Shown here: positions 41,604 through 50,384 of the stretch, one piece after another | How the letters are laid out: each line of letters begins with the position of its first letter | Position numbering within the stretch: position 1 is the stretch's first letter | Assembly: GCF_025515205.1 (NCBI RefSeq) | Contig: NZ_JAOPFX010000001.1 | Location: 992,001 to 1,056,000 of the forward strand | Reading direction: 5' to 3' | Source of the DNA: Microbacterium fluvii | Lineage (GTDB): Bacteria; Actinomycetota; Actinomycetes; Actinomycetales; Microbacteriaceae | DNA: 64,000 nt | Made by a program: the position numbers and the translations under genes | Notes under the pieces: generated by a model | The model's input: only the letters and a program-made list of their open reading frames with translations | Databases searched by the model: none | What the model was told of the DNA's origin: nothing

Positions 41604-41724
41604 GGGGGCTCCTTCTGTTGGACGGACTGCTGTTCCCCAGAACTGCTCCCCAGATCTCCACCCTCACAGCACCCGCACAGCATCCGCAAGACCCCGCGTG
41701 CAAACGGCAGGCGAACAGCATCCG

Positions 41725-41730
41725 TAGAAT
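41725..41730 (+). promoter_or_regulatory. -10 box of lepA
   Basis: TAGAAT, 9 nt before the lepA ATG; the transcript would have a leader of only a few nt. Confidence 0.55.
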
Positions 41731-41739
41731 CGAGGGGAC

Positions 41740-43632
41740 ATGTCACCGCGCGCCCTGAAGCCTCTCGAGCCGTCTGCGACCCCTCCAGAGCTGATCCGCA
41801 ACTTCTGCATCATCGCCCACATCGACCACGGCAAGTCCACGCTGGCCGATCGGATGCTGCAGATCACCGGCGTGGTCTCCGACCGCGACATGCGCGCGCA
41901 GTACCTCGACCGCATGGACATCGAGCGCGAGCGCGGCATCACGATCAAGAGCCAGGCGGTGCGGATGCCGTGGGCCACCGCCGATCCCCGGGCGTTGAGC
42001 GAGCGAAGCGAGACGAAGCGCGGCGAGACGACCTACGCCCTCAACATGATCGACACCCCTGGCCACGTCGACTTCACCTACGAGGTGTCGCGATCGCTCG
42101 CCGCCTGCGAGGGTGCGGTGCTGCTGGTCGACGCGGCGCAGGGCATCGAGGCGCAGACGCTCGCGAACCTCTACCTGGCGCTCGAGAACGACCTGCACAT
42201 CATCCCGGTGCTCAACAAGATCGACCTGCCCGCCGCCGATCCGGAGAAGTACGCGGCCGAGCTCGCGAACCTCATCGGCGGCAGGCCCGAGGACGTGCTG
42301 CGGGTCAGCGGCAAGACGGGCATGGGCGTCGAGGACCTCCTCGACCGGATCGTCGAGCAGATCCCGGCGCCGAAGGGCAACGCCGACGCACCGGCGCGTG
42401 CCATGATCTTCGACTCCGTCTACGACTCGTACCGCGGCGTCGTCACCTACGTCCGCATGGTCGACGGCAAGCTCGAGCCGCGTCAGCGCATCCAGATGAT
42501 GTCGACCAAGGCGACGCACGACCTCCTCGAGATCGGCGTCTCCAGCCCGGAGCCGACGCCCACCAAGGGTCTCGGCGTCGGCGAGGTGGGCTACCTCATC
42601 ACCGGCGTGAAAGACGTGCGCCAGTCGAAGGTCGGCGACACGATCACCGATCAGCGCAAGCCCGCGACCGAGGCGCTCGCCGGCTACACCGACCCGAAGC
42701 CGATGGTCTTCTCGGGCATCTACCCGATCGACGGCAGCGACTACGCCGAGCTGCGCGAGGCCCTCGACAAGCTCAAGCTCTCGGACGCGTCGCTGCAGTA
42801 CGAGCCGGAGACCTCCGTCGCGCTCGGCTTCGGGTTCCGCTGCGGGTTCCTGGGCCTGCTGCACCTGGAGATCATCACCGAGCGCCTCTCGCGCGAGTTC
42901 GGACTCGACCTCATCACGACCGCGCCGTCGGTGCCGTACGTCGTGGCCACTGATACCGGCGAGACGGTCACCGTGACCAACCCGAGCGAGTATCCGGACG
43001 GGCGCGTCGCGGAGGTGTCGGAGCCGGTCGTCAAGGTCGGCATCCTGCTGCCGAAGGACTACGTCGGCACCGTCATGGAGCTGTGCCAGTCGCGCCGCGG
43101 GTCGCTGCTGGGCATGGAGTACCTCTCGGAGGACCGCGTCGAGCTGCGCTACAACATGCCGCTGGGCGAGATCGTCTTCGACTTCTTCGACCAGCTCAAG
43201 TCCAAGACGCAGGGCTACGCGAGCCTCGACTACGAGCCGGCCGGCGAGCAGACCGCCGACCTCGTGAAGGTGGACATCCTGCTGCAGGGCGAGAAGGTCG
43301 ACGCCTTCAGCTCGATCGTGCACCGCGACAAGGCCTACGCGTACGGGCTCATGATGACCGAGCGGCTGCGCAAGCTCATCCCTCGCCAGCAGTTCGAAGT
43401 GCCCATCCAGGCGGCCATCGGCGCGCGCATCATCGCCCGCGAGAACATCCGCGCGATCCGCAAGGACGTGCTGGCCAAGTGCTACGGCGGCGACATCACG
43501 CGAAAGCGCAAGCTGCTCGAGAAGCAGAAGGAGGGCAAGAAGCGCATGAAGATGGTCGGTCGCGTCGAAGTGCCCCAGGAGGCGTTCATCGCCGCGCTCT
43601 CGGGCGACGTCGAGGGCAAAGACAAGAAGTAG
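41740..43632 (+). CDS. lepA: Elongation factor 4 (LepA)
   Basis: 630 aa. GTPase motifs [15 protein letters not shown] (G1), [12 protein letters not shown] (G2), DTPGHVDF (G3), NKIDLPAAD (G4), and the C-terminal LepA-specific domain ([25 protein letters not shown]). Promotes back-translocation on ribosomes. Odd: residues 83-94 ([12 protein letters not shown]) are an insertion between G2 and G3 not expected in LepA, encoded by a DNA repeat that also occurs between genes at 60.1 kb. The reading frame is kept and all motifs are intact, so the protein is probably active. Confidence 0.96.
   Translation: MSPRALKPLEPSATPPELIRNFCIIAHIDHGKSTLADRMLQITGVVSDRDMRAQYLDRMDIERERGITIKSQAVRMPWATADPRALSERSETKRGETTYALNMIDTPGHVDFTYEVSRSLAACEGAVLLVDAAQGIEAQTLANLYLALENDLHIIPVLNKIDLPAADPEKYAAELANLIGGRPEDVLRVSGKTGMGVEDLLDRIVEQIPAPKGNADAPARAMIFDSVYDSYRGVVTYVRMVDGKLEPRQRIQMMSTKATHDLLEIGVSSPEPTPTKGLGVGEVGYLITGVKDVRQSKVGDTITDQRKPATEALAGYTDPKPMVFSGIYPIDGSDYAELREALDKLKLSDASLQYEPETSVALGFGFRCGFLGLLHLEIITERLSREFGLDLITTAPSVPYVVATDTGETVTVTNPSEYPDGRVAEVSEPVVKVGILLPKDYVGTVMELCQSRRGSLLGMEYLSEDRVELRYNMPLGEIVFDFFDQLKSKTQGYASLDYEPAGEQTADLVKVDILLQGEKVDAFSSIVHRDKAYAYGLMMTERLRKLIPRQQFEVPIQAAIGARIIARENIRAIRKDVLAKCYGGDITRKRKLLEKQKEGKKRMKMVGRVEVPQEAFIAALSGDVEGKDKK
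41986..42021 (+). repeat. Copy of the 60-kb intergenic repeat inside lepA
   Basis: 36 nt beginning CCCCGGGCGTTGAGCGAG and ending GAGACGAAGCGC. Over about 35 nt it differs at only a few positions from the reverse complement of 60090-60124. It encodes LepA residues 83-94 in frame. Confidence 0.8.
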
Positions 43633-43635
43633 GCT
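43630..43635 (+). promoter_or_regulatory. -10 box of DUF1990 gene (leaderless)
   Basis: TAGGCT, overlapping the lepA stop codon; 7 nt before the ATG at 43643. Confidence 0.55.
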
Positions 43636-43642
43636 GGCACCC

Positions 43643-44293
43643 ATGCGTCGGGGCAACTTCACGGACGACACGGTCGACTACGCCGCCGTCGGGGCGACGC
43701 AGGCGCCCGATCTGATGCAGTATCCGCCCGAGCGCAGCATGCCCGCCGAGGAGTCGTGGCGGCTCGGCAGCGGCGAGGAGCGCTTCCGCACCGCGGGCGA
43801 TGCGCTGCTGTCGTGGTCGGCGCTCACGGGGGCCGGACTCTCGCTCGACGAGGTGCGCCCCGCATCCGGTCCGATGTACTCGGGCGTGAGCTTCGACGCC
43901 GAGGGGCACCCGATCGCACCCAGCCGCAGCGAGGCCGAGCAGCGGTTCGACTCGGACGGCACGCCCTACGTCGCCGCCGGAACGACGGTGCGCGTGTCGG
44001 GGCGCGTGCGCGGCATGAGCGCCGACGGACAGCTTCGGGTGATCTTCGCCGTCGACGAGCCGCGCCGCGTGGGCTTCGCCCTGGGCACGGTGGGCGACTC
44101 GGTCGTCTCGGGCGAGGAGTCGTTCATGATCGACTGGTACGACAACGACGAGGTGTGGTTCACGGTGCGCGCGTTCGACGCTCCCACGGCGCTGGTGTAC
44201 CGCACGCTGCGCGGCATGGTGCGCCGGCGGCGCCGTGAGCTGTTCCAGCGGTACCTGCGCGCGATCTCGCCGCTGTACGCGACACCGCAGTGA
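43643..44293 (+). CDS. DUF1990 family protein
   Basis: 216 aa. Features of DUF1990: SWRLGSGEERFRTAGDALLSWSAL near the N-terminus, a beta-rich centre (VRVSGRVRGMSADGQLRVIFAVDEPRRVGFALGTV, in parts) and GEESFMIDWYDNDEVWFTVRAFD, with RRRRELFQRYLRAI at the end. Family of unknown function found in actinobacteria and plants. It lies between lepA and hemW, a usual neighbour set in actinobacteria. Confidence 0.87.
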   Translation: MRRGNFTDDTVDYAAVGATQAPDLMQYPPERSMPAEESWRLGSGEERFRTAGDALLSWSALTGAGLSLDEVRPASGPMYSGVSFDAEGHPIAPSRSEAEQRFDSDGTPYVAAGTTVRVSGRVRGMSADGQLRVIFAVDEPRRVGFALGTVGDSVVSGEESFMIDWYDNDEVWFTVRAFDAPTALVYRTLRGMVRRRRRELFQRYLRAISPLYATPQ

Positions 44294-44300
44294 ACAGCTG

Positions 44301-45512
44301 ATGGGCGCGGCGCTTCCCCTCGGCGACCCGGCCCCCGACGACGGGATGCTGCCGGACGGCATCGTCATCGACGGGCCCTTCTCGGTGTACCTGCACGTGC
44401 CGTTCTGCCGCGTGCGCTGCGGGTACTGCGACTTCAACACGTACACGGCCACCGAACTGCGCGGCGCTCGGCAGGACGCCTACGCCGACACGCTGCTGCA
44501 GGAGGTCGCGCTGGCCCGCGCGGTGCTCGAGGCGGCCGGCCCGCTGCGCCCCGCCGAGACTGTGTTCTTCGGCGGCGGCACGCCCACGCTCCTGCCCGCG
44601 GGAGATCTGGGGCGGATGCTGGCGGGCGTGCGCGATGCCTTCGCCCTGGCCCCGGGGGCCGAGGTGACCGTCGAGGCCAACCCCGACACGGTGACCGGCG
44701 CCGTGGCCGAAGAGCTCGCCGCGGCCGGCGTCACCCGCCTGTCGATCGGGATGCAGTCGGCCGTGCCGCACGTGCTGGCGGCGCTGGATCGCACGCACGA
44801 CCCCGCGAACGTCGCGACGGCCGTGGCGGCCGCGCGTTCGGCAGGGCTGGACGTGAGCGTCGACCTCATCTACGGGGCGCCGGGGGAGTCGCTGGACGAC
44901 TGGCGCGCGTCGGTCGAGACCGCCGTGGCGCTGGAGCCCGACCACATCTCGGCCTACGCGCTCATCATCGAAGAGGGCACCAAGCTCGCCCGCCGCATCT
45001 CGCGGGGTGAGGTCGACGCCCCCGACGACGATCTGCAGGCCGACATGTACGAGCTCGTCGACGACCTGCTCGAGACCGCGGGCTTCGGCTGGTACGAGGT
45101 GTCGAACTGGGCACGCGACGACGCGCACCGGTCACGTCACAACCTCGCCTACTGGCGCGGCGCCGACTGGTGGGGCTTCGGCCCCGGCGCGCACAGCCAC
45201 ATCGGCGGTCTGCGGTTCTGGAACGTCAAGCACCCCGCCGCCTACGCGCAGCGGCTCGCCGCCGGCACGTCGCCCGCGGCCGCCCGTGAGCGCCCGGATG
45301 CCGCCGCCCGCGCCCTCGAAGACGTGCTGCTGCGCTCCCGCATCCGCGAAGGGCTGCCGATCTCGGAGATCGCCGACGACCGCCGCACCGCCGTCGCCGG
45401 GCTCATCGCCGACGGTCTCGTCGAGGCGCCCGCCGCGCTGCGTGGGCGCATCGTGCTGACCCGCCGCGGGCGCCTGCTCGCCGACGCCGTCGTGCGCGCC
45501 CTGACCGACTGA
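44301..45512 (+). CDS. hemW: HemW, radical SAM heme chaperone
   Basis: 403 aa. SVYLHVPFCRVRCGYCDFNTY gives the CxxxCxxC radical SAM cluster with the extra Phe/Asn pattern of HemW; FFGGGTPTLLP, VEANPDTVT, RLSIGMQSAVP and ISAYALIIEEGTKL follow. The C-terminal HemN-like domain is present. It was long named coproporphyrinogen III oxidase-like, but acts in heme transfer. The ATG at 44301 is 7 nt after the DUF1990 stop, with no clear ribosome site. Confidence 0.93.
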   Translation: MGAALPLGDPAPDDGMLPDGIVIDGPFSVYLHVPFCRVRCGYCDFNTYTATELRGARQDAYADTLLQEVALARAVLEAAGPLRPAETVFFGGGTPTLLPAGDLGRMLAGVRDAFALAPGAEVTVEANPDTVTGAVAEELAAAGVTRLSIGMQSAVPHVLAALDRTHDPANVATAVAAARSAGLDVSVDLIYGAPGESLDDWRASVETAVALEPDHISAYALIIEEGTKLARRISRGEVDAPDDDLQADMYELVDDLLETAGFGWYEVSNWARDDAHRSRHNLAYWRGADWWGFGPGAHSHIGGLRFWNVKHPAAYAQRLAAGTSPAAARERPDAAARALEDVLLRSRIREGLPISEIADDRRTAVAGLIADGLVEAPAALRGRIVLTRRGRLLADAVVRALTD

Positions 45513-45522
45513 CCCTCGCGGG

Positions 45523-46971
45523 TCAGCGCACCCGCGGGGCGGGCAGGGCGGCGGCGGCCTCGGCCCGAGGCAGCGGGGCGACGTGCGGTGCGGAGTCGAA
45601 CACCTGAACCTCGCCGCCCGAGCCGAAGGCCGGCCAGCCCGGGTCGCCCGACGAGACGAAGCGCACCCAGTTGCCGTGCATGCGGTCGGCGAGCTGCTGC
45701 GGGGCGGCGGGCCCCAGCATCCGCACCGCCTCGTCGGCGGCGACGCGGTCGAACACGAACGCGATCTCAAGGGCGTGCGCGGCGCGCAGGTCGCGCACCG
45801 GCGAGGCCCACGCGAATTCGTACACGTAGGTCGGCGCGGTGCGGGCACGGGCGACGTCGATCATCGCGCGCCGCAGCAGCACATCGGTCGCGAGCTGACC
45901 GAACAGTTCGCCGGTCGACGCGTCCGGCCAGTCGTGGCGGTAGGCGCGCAGCGCGCGACCGCTGATCTTGAGCGCGAGCCGGGCGAGCTGCAGTTTCAGG
46001 GGGCTGATCGCGGCGAGTGCCGCCGGCGGGAACCAGAGGCGGTACTCATCGGTGTTGGTGCCGATGACCAGAGGAACCGCCGACGCTGCGAGCGCCTCGT
46101 GCGGCGACACCGGCAGTGACGCGGGGTCGACCGCGAGCGCGAATCCCGGCGCACCGCCGAGCGGCGACGAGCCGGCGGCCAGCTCACGCCTGGCCTCCAG
46201 CAGCCGCTCGGGCGGGAGCCCCGCGAACGCCTCACGCGTCGCGGGCACCCCGAGATGCTTCGCCAGCGCGCGGGTCACGCGCCCGGCGCGCTCGGGCGTC
46301 TCCGCCACGAGCGGCCCGCTCTCGATCACGGCGCGCGCGATGAGCGGTGCTGTGTCGGGCCTGGCGAGCAGTGCGGCCACGAGCGCTCCTCCGGCCGACT
46401 CGCCGACGATCGTGATGCGCGCAGGGTCGCCGCCGAACGCCGCGATCTCGTCGTACACCCATCGAAGCCCGGCAGCGGCATCCGACAGGCCGAGGTTGAG
46501 GGGCGCCCCCTCGAGCACCGAGAACCCCTCGACGCCGACGCGGTGGGCGATCGAGACGAACACCACGCCGTCGCGCGCGAACGCCGTGCCGTCGTAGAGC
46601 GGCAGGGCGGGCGTGCCGCGCTCGAGCGCGCCGCCGTGCAGCCACACCATCACCGGCAGCCCGCCGCCGTCGCGAGAGGACGGCGTCCACACGTTCACCG
46701 TGAGCACGTCGTCGCCAGGGATCTCGACGGTGCCCAGCAGCTCGCCGATCGGTCCGTAGTACGGATGCTGCGGCACGGTCGGGCCGAAGGCCGTCGCGTC
46801 GCGCACCCCCTGCCAGGCCGGCGCGGGCTCGGGGAGGGCGAAGCGGCGCTCGCCGAACGGCGGTGCGGCGTAGGGGATGCCCAGGAACCTCTCCACTGCG
46901 CCCGTGCGCGCGCCGCGCAGGTGACCGGAAGAGACCGTGATCGTCGTCGTCGACGCGTGCGATTCGCTCAT
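45523..46971 (-). CDS. Type B carboxylesterase
   Basis: 482 aa. Features: GIPYAAPPFGERRF, MVWLHGGALERG (oxyanion hole), FGGDPARITIVGESAGGALVA with the nucleophile Ser in GESAG, and VIGTNTDEY. Also matches the p-nitrobenzyl esterase layout. No signal peptide, so cytosolic. Start 8 nt after TAGACT (46980-46985, minus). Divergent from hrcA; convergent with hemW. Substrate unknown. Confidence 0.92.
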   Translation of the reverse strand: MSESHASTTTITVSSGHLRGARTGAVERFLGIPYAAPPFGERRFALPEPAPAWQGVRDATAFGPTVPQHPYYGPIGELLGTVEIPGDDVLTVNVWTPSSRDGGGLPVMVWLHGGALERGTPALPLYDGTAFARDGVVFVSIAHRVGVEGFSVLEGAPLNLGLSDAAAGLRWVYDEIAAFGGDPARITIVGESAGGALVAALLARPDTAPLIARAVIESGPLVAETPERAGRVTRALAKHLGVPATREAFAGLPPERLLEARRELAAGSSPLGGAPGFALAVDPASLPVSPHEALAASAVPLVIGTNTDEYRLWFPPAALAAISPLKLQLARLALKISGRALRAYRHDWPDASTGELFGQLATDVLLRRAMIDVARARTAPTYVYEFAWASPVRDLRAAHALEIAFVFDRVAADEAVRMLGPAAPQQLADRMHGNWVRFVSSGDPGWPAFGSGGEVQVFDSAPHVAPLPRAEAAAALPAPRVR

Positions 46972-47011
46972 CGCGGCCGAGTCTAGCCATCGCCCGCGCG
47001 GGGGCAGGGGA

Positions 47012-47017
47012 TAGAAT
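47012..47017 (+). promoter_or_regulatory. -10 box of hrcA
   Basis: TAGAAT directly before and touching the CIRCE operator; transcription would start inside the operator. Confidence 0.65.
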
Positions 47018-47043
47018 TGGCACTCGAGCGTTGTGAGTGCCAA
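47017..47043. promoter_or_regulatory. CIRCE operator
   Basis: TTGGCACTC, nine bases, GAGTGCCAA: a perfect 9-9-9 palindrome matching the HrcA-binding CIRCE element (classical TTAGCACTC/GAGTGCTAA with G/C at one position). It overlaps the start of transcription of hrcA-dnaJ, so HrcA represses its own operon. Confidence 0.93.
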
Positions 47044-47055
47044 CGAGGAGGCGAC

Positions 47056-48096
47056 ATGGTCACCGATCGCGGTCTTCAGGTGCTGCGCGCCATCGTGCAG
47101 GACTACGTCGACACGCGCGAGCCCGTGGGCAGCAAGACCATCGTCGACCGGCACGCCTTCGGGGTCTCGGCCGCGACCATCCGCAACGACATGGCGGCGC
47201 TCGAAGAAGAAGAGCTCATCGTCGCCCCGCACACCTCGTCGGGCCGCATCCCGACCGACAAGGGCTACCGCGTCTTCGTCGACCACCTCGCCCAGATCCG
47301 TCCGCTCAGCCCGGCCCAGCGCACGGCGATCTCGTCGTTCCTCGAGGGTCCCGCCGACCTCGACGATGTGCTCATGCGCACCGTGCGCGCCCTCACGCAG
47401 GTCACCGGCCAGGTCGCGATCGTGCAGTATCCGTCGTTCGCCCGCGCGCACGTCTCGCACGTGCAGCTCGTCGCCCTCGGCGGCGGGCGGATGCTGGTGA
47501 TCCTCGTCACCGATACGGGACGCGTCTCCCAGCGCATCACCTCGGTCCGAGAGGATCTCGACGACGACGGCCTCGAACGCCTGCGCACGACGGTCGCCGA
47601 CCTCATCGTCGGCCGTTCGGTGCGCGAGGGCGCCCAGCTGGTCGCCGAGCATCTCGCCGCCGTGCCGGAGGCCGCCTCGAGCCACGAGACCGCGGTCGCC
47701 GTCGTCGTGCGCGTCGTCGCCGAAGAGCTCGAGGAGTTCCGCCAGGACCGCCTCGTGATGGCCGGCGCCGCGAACCTCGCCAAGCGCGAGGCCGACTTCC
47801 GCGGCAGCATCTATCCGCTGCTGGAGGCGATCGAAGAGCAGGTCACGCTGATGCGGCTGATGACCGAGATGGTCGCCGACGAGCAGGGCCTGGCCGCCAG
47901 CATCGGCCGCGAGAACGATGCGTTCGGCCTCTCCGAGGCCTCCGTCGTCGCCTCCGACTACGACGCGACAGGCTCACGTGCCCGCGTCGGGCTGATGGGC
48001 CCGACCCGCATGGACTACTCCTCGAACCTCGCCGCGGTCCGTGCCGTGGCGCGCTATCTCACCCGGATGCTGGAAGACGACGACTCCGCGCGGTGA
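47056..48096 (+). CDS. hrcA: Heat-inducible transcription repressor HrcA
   Basis: 346 aa. N-terminal winged HTH (DRGLQVLRAIVQDYVDTREPVGSK, VSAATIRNDMAALEEEELI) and the conserved SSGRIPTDKGYRVFVD; the C-terminal part is the GAF-like inducer domain. Binds CIRCE with GroE help and releases under heat stress. Start ATG with GAGGAGG 4 nt before it. Autoregulated through the operator upstream. First gene of hrcA-dnaJ. Confidence 0.97.
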   Translation: MVTDRGLQVLRAIVQDYVDTREPVGSKTIVDRHAFGVSAATIRNDMAALEEEELIVAPHTSSGRIPTDKGYRVFVDHLAQIRPLSPAQRTAISSFLEGPADLDDVLMRTVRALTQVTGQVAIVQYPSFARAHVSHVQLVALGGGRMLVILVTDTGRVSQRITSVREDLDDDGLERLRTTVADLIVGRSVREGAQLVAEHLAAVPEAASSHETAVAVVVRVVAEELEEFRQDRLVMAGAANLAKREADFRGSIYPLLEAIEEQVTLMRLMTEMVADEQGLAASIGRENDAFGLSEASVVASDYDATGSRARVGLMGPTRMDYSSNLAAVRAVARYLTRMLEDDDSAR

Positions 48097-48156
48097 CGCG
48101 GGCGCCCAGCATCCACCTCGGAACGATCCCGCGCCCCGCGCGGCAGGAAGGCGAAA

Positions 48157-49263
48157 GTGGCTGACCACTACGAAGTCCTCGGAGTCTCTCGCGACGCGAC
48201 CCCCGACGAGATCAAGAAGGCGTACCGCCGGCTCGCGCGCGAGCTGCACCCCGATGTGAACCCGGGCGAGGAGGCGTCGGAGCGCTTCAAGCTCGTCACG
48301 CACGCCTACGACGTGCTCAGCGACCCCGAGCAGCGTGCGCGCTACGACCGGGGCGGAGACCAGCCGTTCGGCGGCCCGGGCGGCTTCGGCGGGTTCGGCG
48401 ACATCTTCGAGACGTTCTTCGGCGGGGCGGGCGGCCAGCGCGGCAATCGGCCGCGGTCGCGCCGAGAGCGCGGGCAGGACGCCCTCGTGCGCGTCACTCT
48501 CGAGCTGAAAGACGTCGTGTTCGGCGTGCACCGCGAGCTCGAGGTCGACACGGCGGTGCTGTGCGAGACGTGCGACGGCTCGTGCTGCCAACCGGGCACC
48601 TCGCCGGTCACGTGCGACATCTGCCACGGCACCGGCCACGTGCAGCGTCAGGTGCGGAGCCTGCTGGGCAACGTCGTGACGAGCCAGCCGTGTGGCGTCT
48701 GCCAGGGCTACGGCACGACGATCCCGTACCCGTGCGCCACCTGCCAGGGGCAGGGCCGCGTGCGCGCCCGCCGCACCGTGTCGGTCGACATCCCCGGCGG
48801 CGTCGAGACCGGGCTGCGGCTGCAGCTGCCGGGCTCGGGCGAGGTCGGCCCCGCCGGAGGCCCCAACGGCGACCTCTACATCGAGGTCTCGGTCGACAAC
48901 GACGCGATCTTCAGCCGCGACGGCGACGACCTGCTCGCGACGCTCGAGGTGTCGATGCCCGATGCGATCCTCGGCACGACGACCACGATCGAGTCGCTCG
49001 ACGGTCCCGTCGACCTCGAGGTGCGCGCAGGCGTGCAGGCCGGCGACGTGCTCACCATCAAGGGCCGCGGCATCACGCCGCTGCGGGGAACCCAGCGCGG
49101 CGACCTGCGGGTGGGCGTGCACGTGGTGACCCCGACCCGCCTCGATCACAAGGAGCGCGCCCTCATCGAGGAGTTCGCCAAGAAGACCAAGGCGCCGGGG
49201 CCGAAGCTCGCCGAGTTCCACCAGGGGCTGTTCGCCAAGCTCCGCGACCGGTTCCGCGGCTGA
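48157..49263 (+). CDS. dnaJ: Molecular chaperone DnaJ (type I, actinobacterial DnaJ2)
   Basis: 368 aa, GTG start after GGAAGG. J domain with [15 protein letters not shown] (HPD), Gly/Phe-rich segment ([12 protein letters not shown]), then four zinc-binding repeats. The first reads [15 protein letters not shown], a variant usual in actinobacterial DnaJ2, followed by [16 protein letters not shown] and CATCQGQG. C-terminal client domains intact. DnaK co-chaperone. Stop is 3 nt before rsmE. Confidence 0.96.
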   Translation: MADHYEVLGVSRDATPDEIKKAYRRLARELHPDVNPGEEASERFKLVTHAYDVLSDPEQRARYDRGGDQPFGGPGGFGGFGDIFETFFGGAGGQRGNRPRSRRERGQDALVRVTLELKDVVFGVHRELEVDTAVLCETCDGSCCQPGTSPVTCDICHGTGHVQRQVRSLLGNVVTSQPCGVCQGYGTTIPYPCATCQGQGRVRARRTVSVDIPGGVETGLRLQLPGSGEVGPAGGPNGDLYIEVSVDNDAIFSRDGDDLLATLEVSMPDAILGTTTTIESLDGPVDLEVRAGVQAGDVLTIKGRGITPLRGTQRGDLRVGVHVVTPTRLDHKERALIEEFAKKTKAPGPKLAEFHQGLFAKLRDRFRG

Positions 49264-49266
49264 GCC

Positions 49267-49998
49267 ATGGCGCTGCACTTCGTCGTCGATGAGGCAGGCC
49301 GCGCCCGGCCGGGCGACACGGTCACCCTCACCGGCGCCGAGGCGCACCACGCCGCGGTCGTGCGGCGGCTGCGCGTGGGCGAAGAGGTGACGCTCGGCGA
49401 CGGCCGCGGCGCGTGGCTGACGGGGGAGTGCGCCGCGGTCGCGCCGAAAGAGGTCGTCGTGCGCATCACCGCGCGCAGCGACGCCCCGGCGCCGACCCCG
49501 CGGGTCGTGCTCGTGCAGGCGCTGGCCAAGGGCGACCGCGACGAGCTCGCGGTGCAGGCGGCCACCGAGCTCGGCGTCGACGAGATCGTGCCGTGGCAGG
49601 CGGCGCGCAGCGTCTCGCGGTGGGACGGACCGAAAGCCGAGAAGGGCCGCGCACGCTGGCAGACGATCGCCCGTGAGGCCGCCAAGCAGGCGCACCGGGC
49701 GTGGATCCCCGAGGTGGCGGCTCCGGCGCGCACGTCGTCGCTGGCGGAGCTGGCGGCATCCGCCCACGTCGTCGTGCTCGAGCCGACCGCGCCGCACGCG
49801 CTCACCGCGCTGGACTTCACCGACGGGCGAGACGTCGTACTGGTCGTCGGCCCGGAGGGCGGCATCGCGGCGGACGAGCTCGACGCCCTCGCCGCAGCGG
49901 GGGCGACCCTCGCCCGACTCGGCGACACCGTGCTGCGCACCTCGACGGCGGGGCCCGCCGCCCTCGCCGTCGTCAGCGCCGCTCTCGGTCGCTGGTGA
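49267..49998 (+). CDS. rsmE: 16S rRNA (uracil(1498)-N(3))-methyltransferase
   Basis: 243 aa. SPOUT fold: N-terminal PUA-like part (GAEAHHAAVVRRLRVGEEV), LVQALAKGDRDELAVQAATELGVDEIVPWQAARS, and the knotted cofactor site VLVVGPEGGIAADELDAL ... LGDTVLRTSTAGPAAL. Methylates U1498 of 16S rRNA in the 30S subunit. The dnaJ-rsmE order is conserved in many bacteria. Confidence 0.95.
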   Translation: MALHFVVDEAGRARPGDTVTLTGAEAHHAAVVRRLRVGEEVTLGDGRGAWLTGECAAVAPKEVVVRITARSDAPAPTPRVVLVQALAKGDRDELAVQAATELGVDEIVPWQAARSVSRWDGPKAEKGRARWQTIAREAAKQAHRAWIPEVAAPARTSSLAELAASAHVVVLEPTAPHALTALDFTDGRDVVLVVGPEGGIAADELDALAAAGATLARLGDTVLRTSTAGPAALAVVSAALGRW

Positions 49999-50024
49999 TC
50001 CGGCCCACGCGTCGGGCCGCTCGA

Positions 50025-50030
50025 TAGACT
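50025..50030 (+). promoter_or_regulatory. -10 box of HIT gene (leaderless)
   Basis: TAGACT, 6 nt before the ATG at 50037. It rules against the in-frame GTG at 50031, which touches the box. Confidence 0.6.
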
Positions 50031-50036
50031 GTGGAG

Positions 50037-50384
50037 ATGAGCGAACCCTCGATCTTCACGCGGATTCTTCGGGGAGAGATCCCCTCCGAGATCATCGCCG
50101 AGACCGACAACGTGTTCGCGATCCGCGACATCGCCCCCAAGGCTCCGGTGCACCTGCTGGTGATCCCCAAGACCGAGCGGTATCGCGACGTCGTCGCGCT
50201 CGCCGCGGGCGATCCCGCCCTGCTCGCCGAGGTGGTGGGCCTGGCGAACACCCTCGCCGTCGAGCACACCGGCGGCGACTTCCGCCTGATCTTCAACACC
50301 GGCGCCGACGCCGGGCAGACCGTGTTCCACGTGCATGCCCACGTGCTCGGCGGAGGGCTCGACGAGAAGAGCATGAATGCCTGA
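50037..50384 (+). CDS. HIT family (HINT-type) protein
   Basis: 115 aa. IFTRILRGEIPSEIIAETDNVFAIRDIAPKAPVHLLVIPK and the histidine triad HVHAHVLGG. HINT-type nucleoside phosphoramidase, cytosolic. Overlaps phoH by 8 bp. The HIT-phoH-ybeY order is usual in actinobacteria. Confidence 0.95.
   Translation: MSEPSIFTRILRGEIPSEIIAETDNVFAIRDIAPKAPVHLLVIPKTERYRDVVALAAGDPALLAEVVGLANTLAVEHTGGDFRLIFNTGADAGQTVFHVHAHVLGGGLDEKSMNA

Noticed and set aside
48550..48620. First zinc motif of DnaJ with Cys in place of the last Gly
   Set aside because: CxxCxGSCC followed by PGT is usual for the actinobacterial DnaJ2 type, so not a defect.
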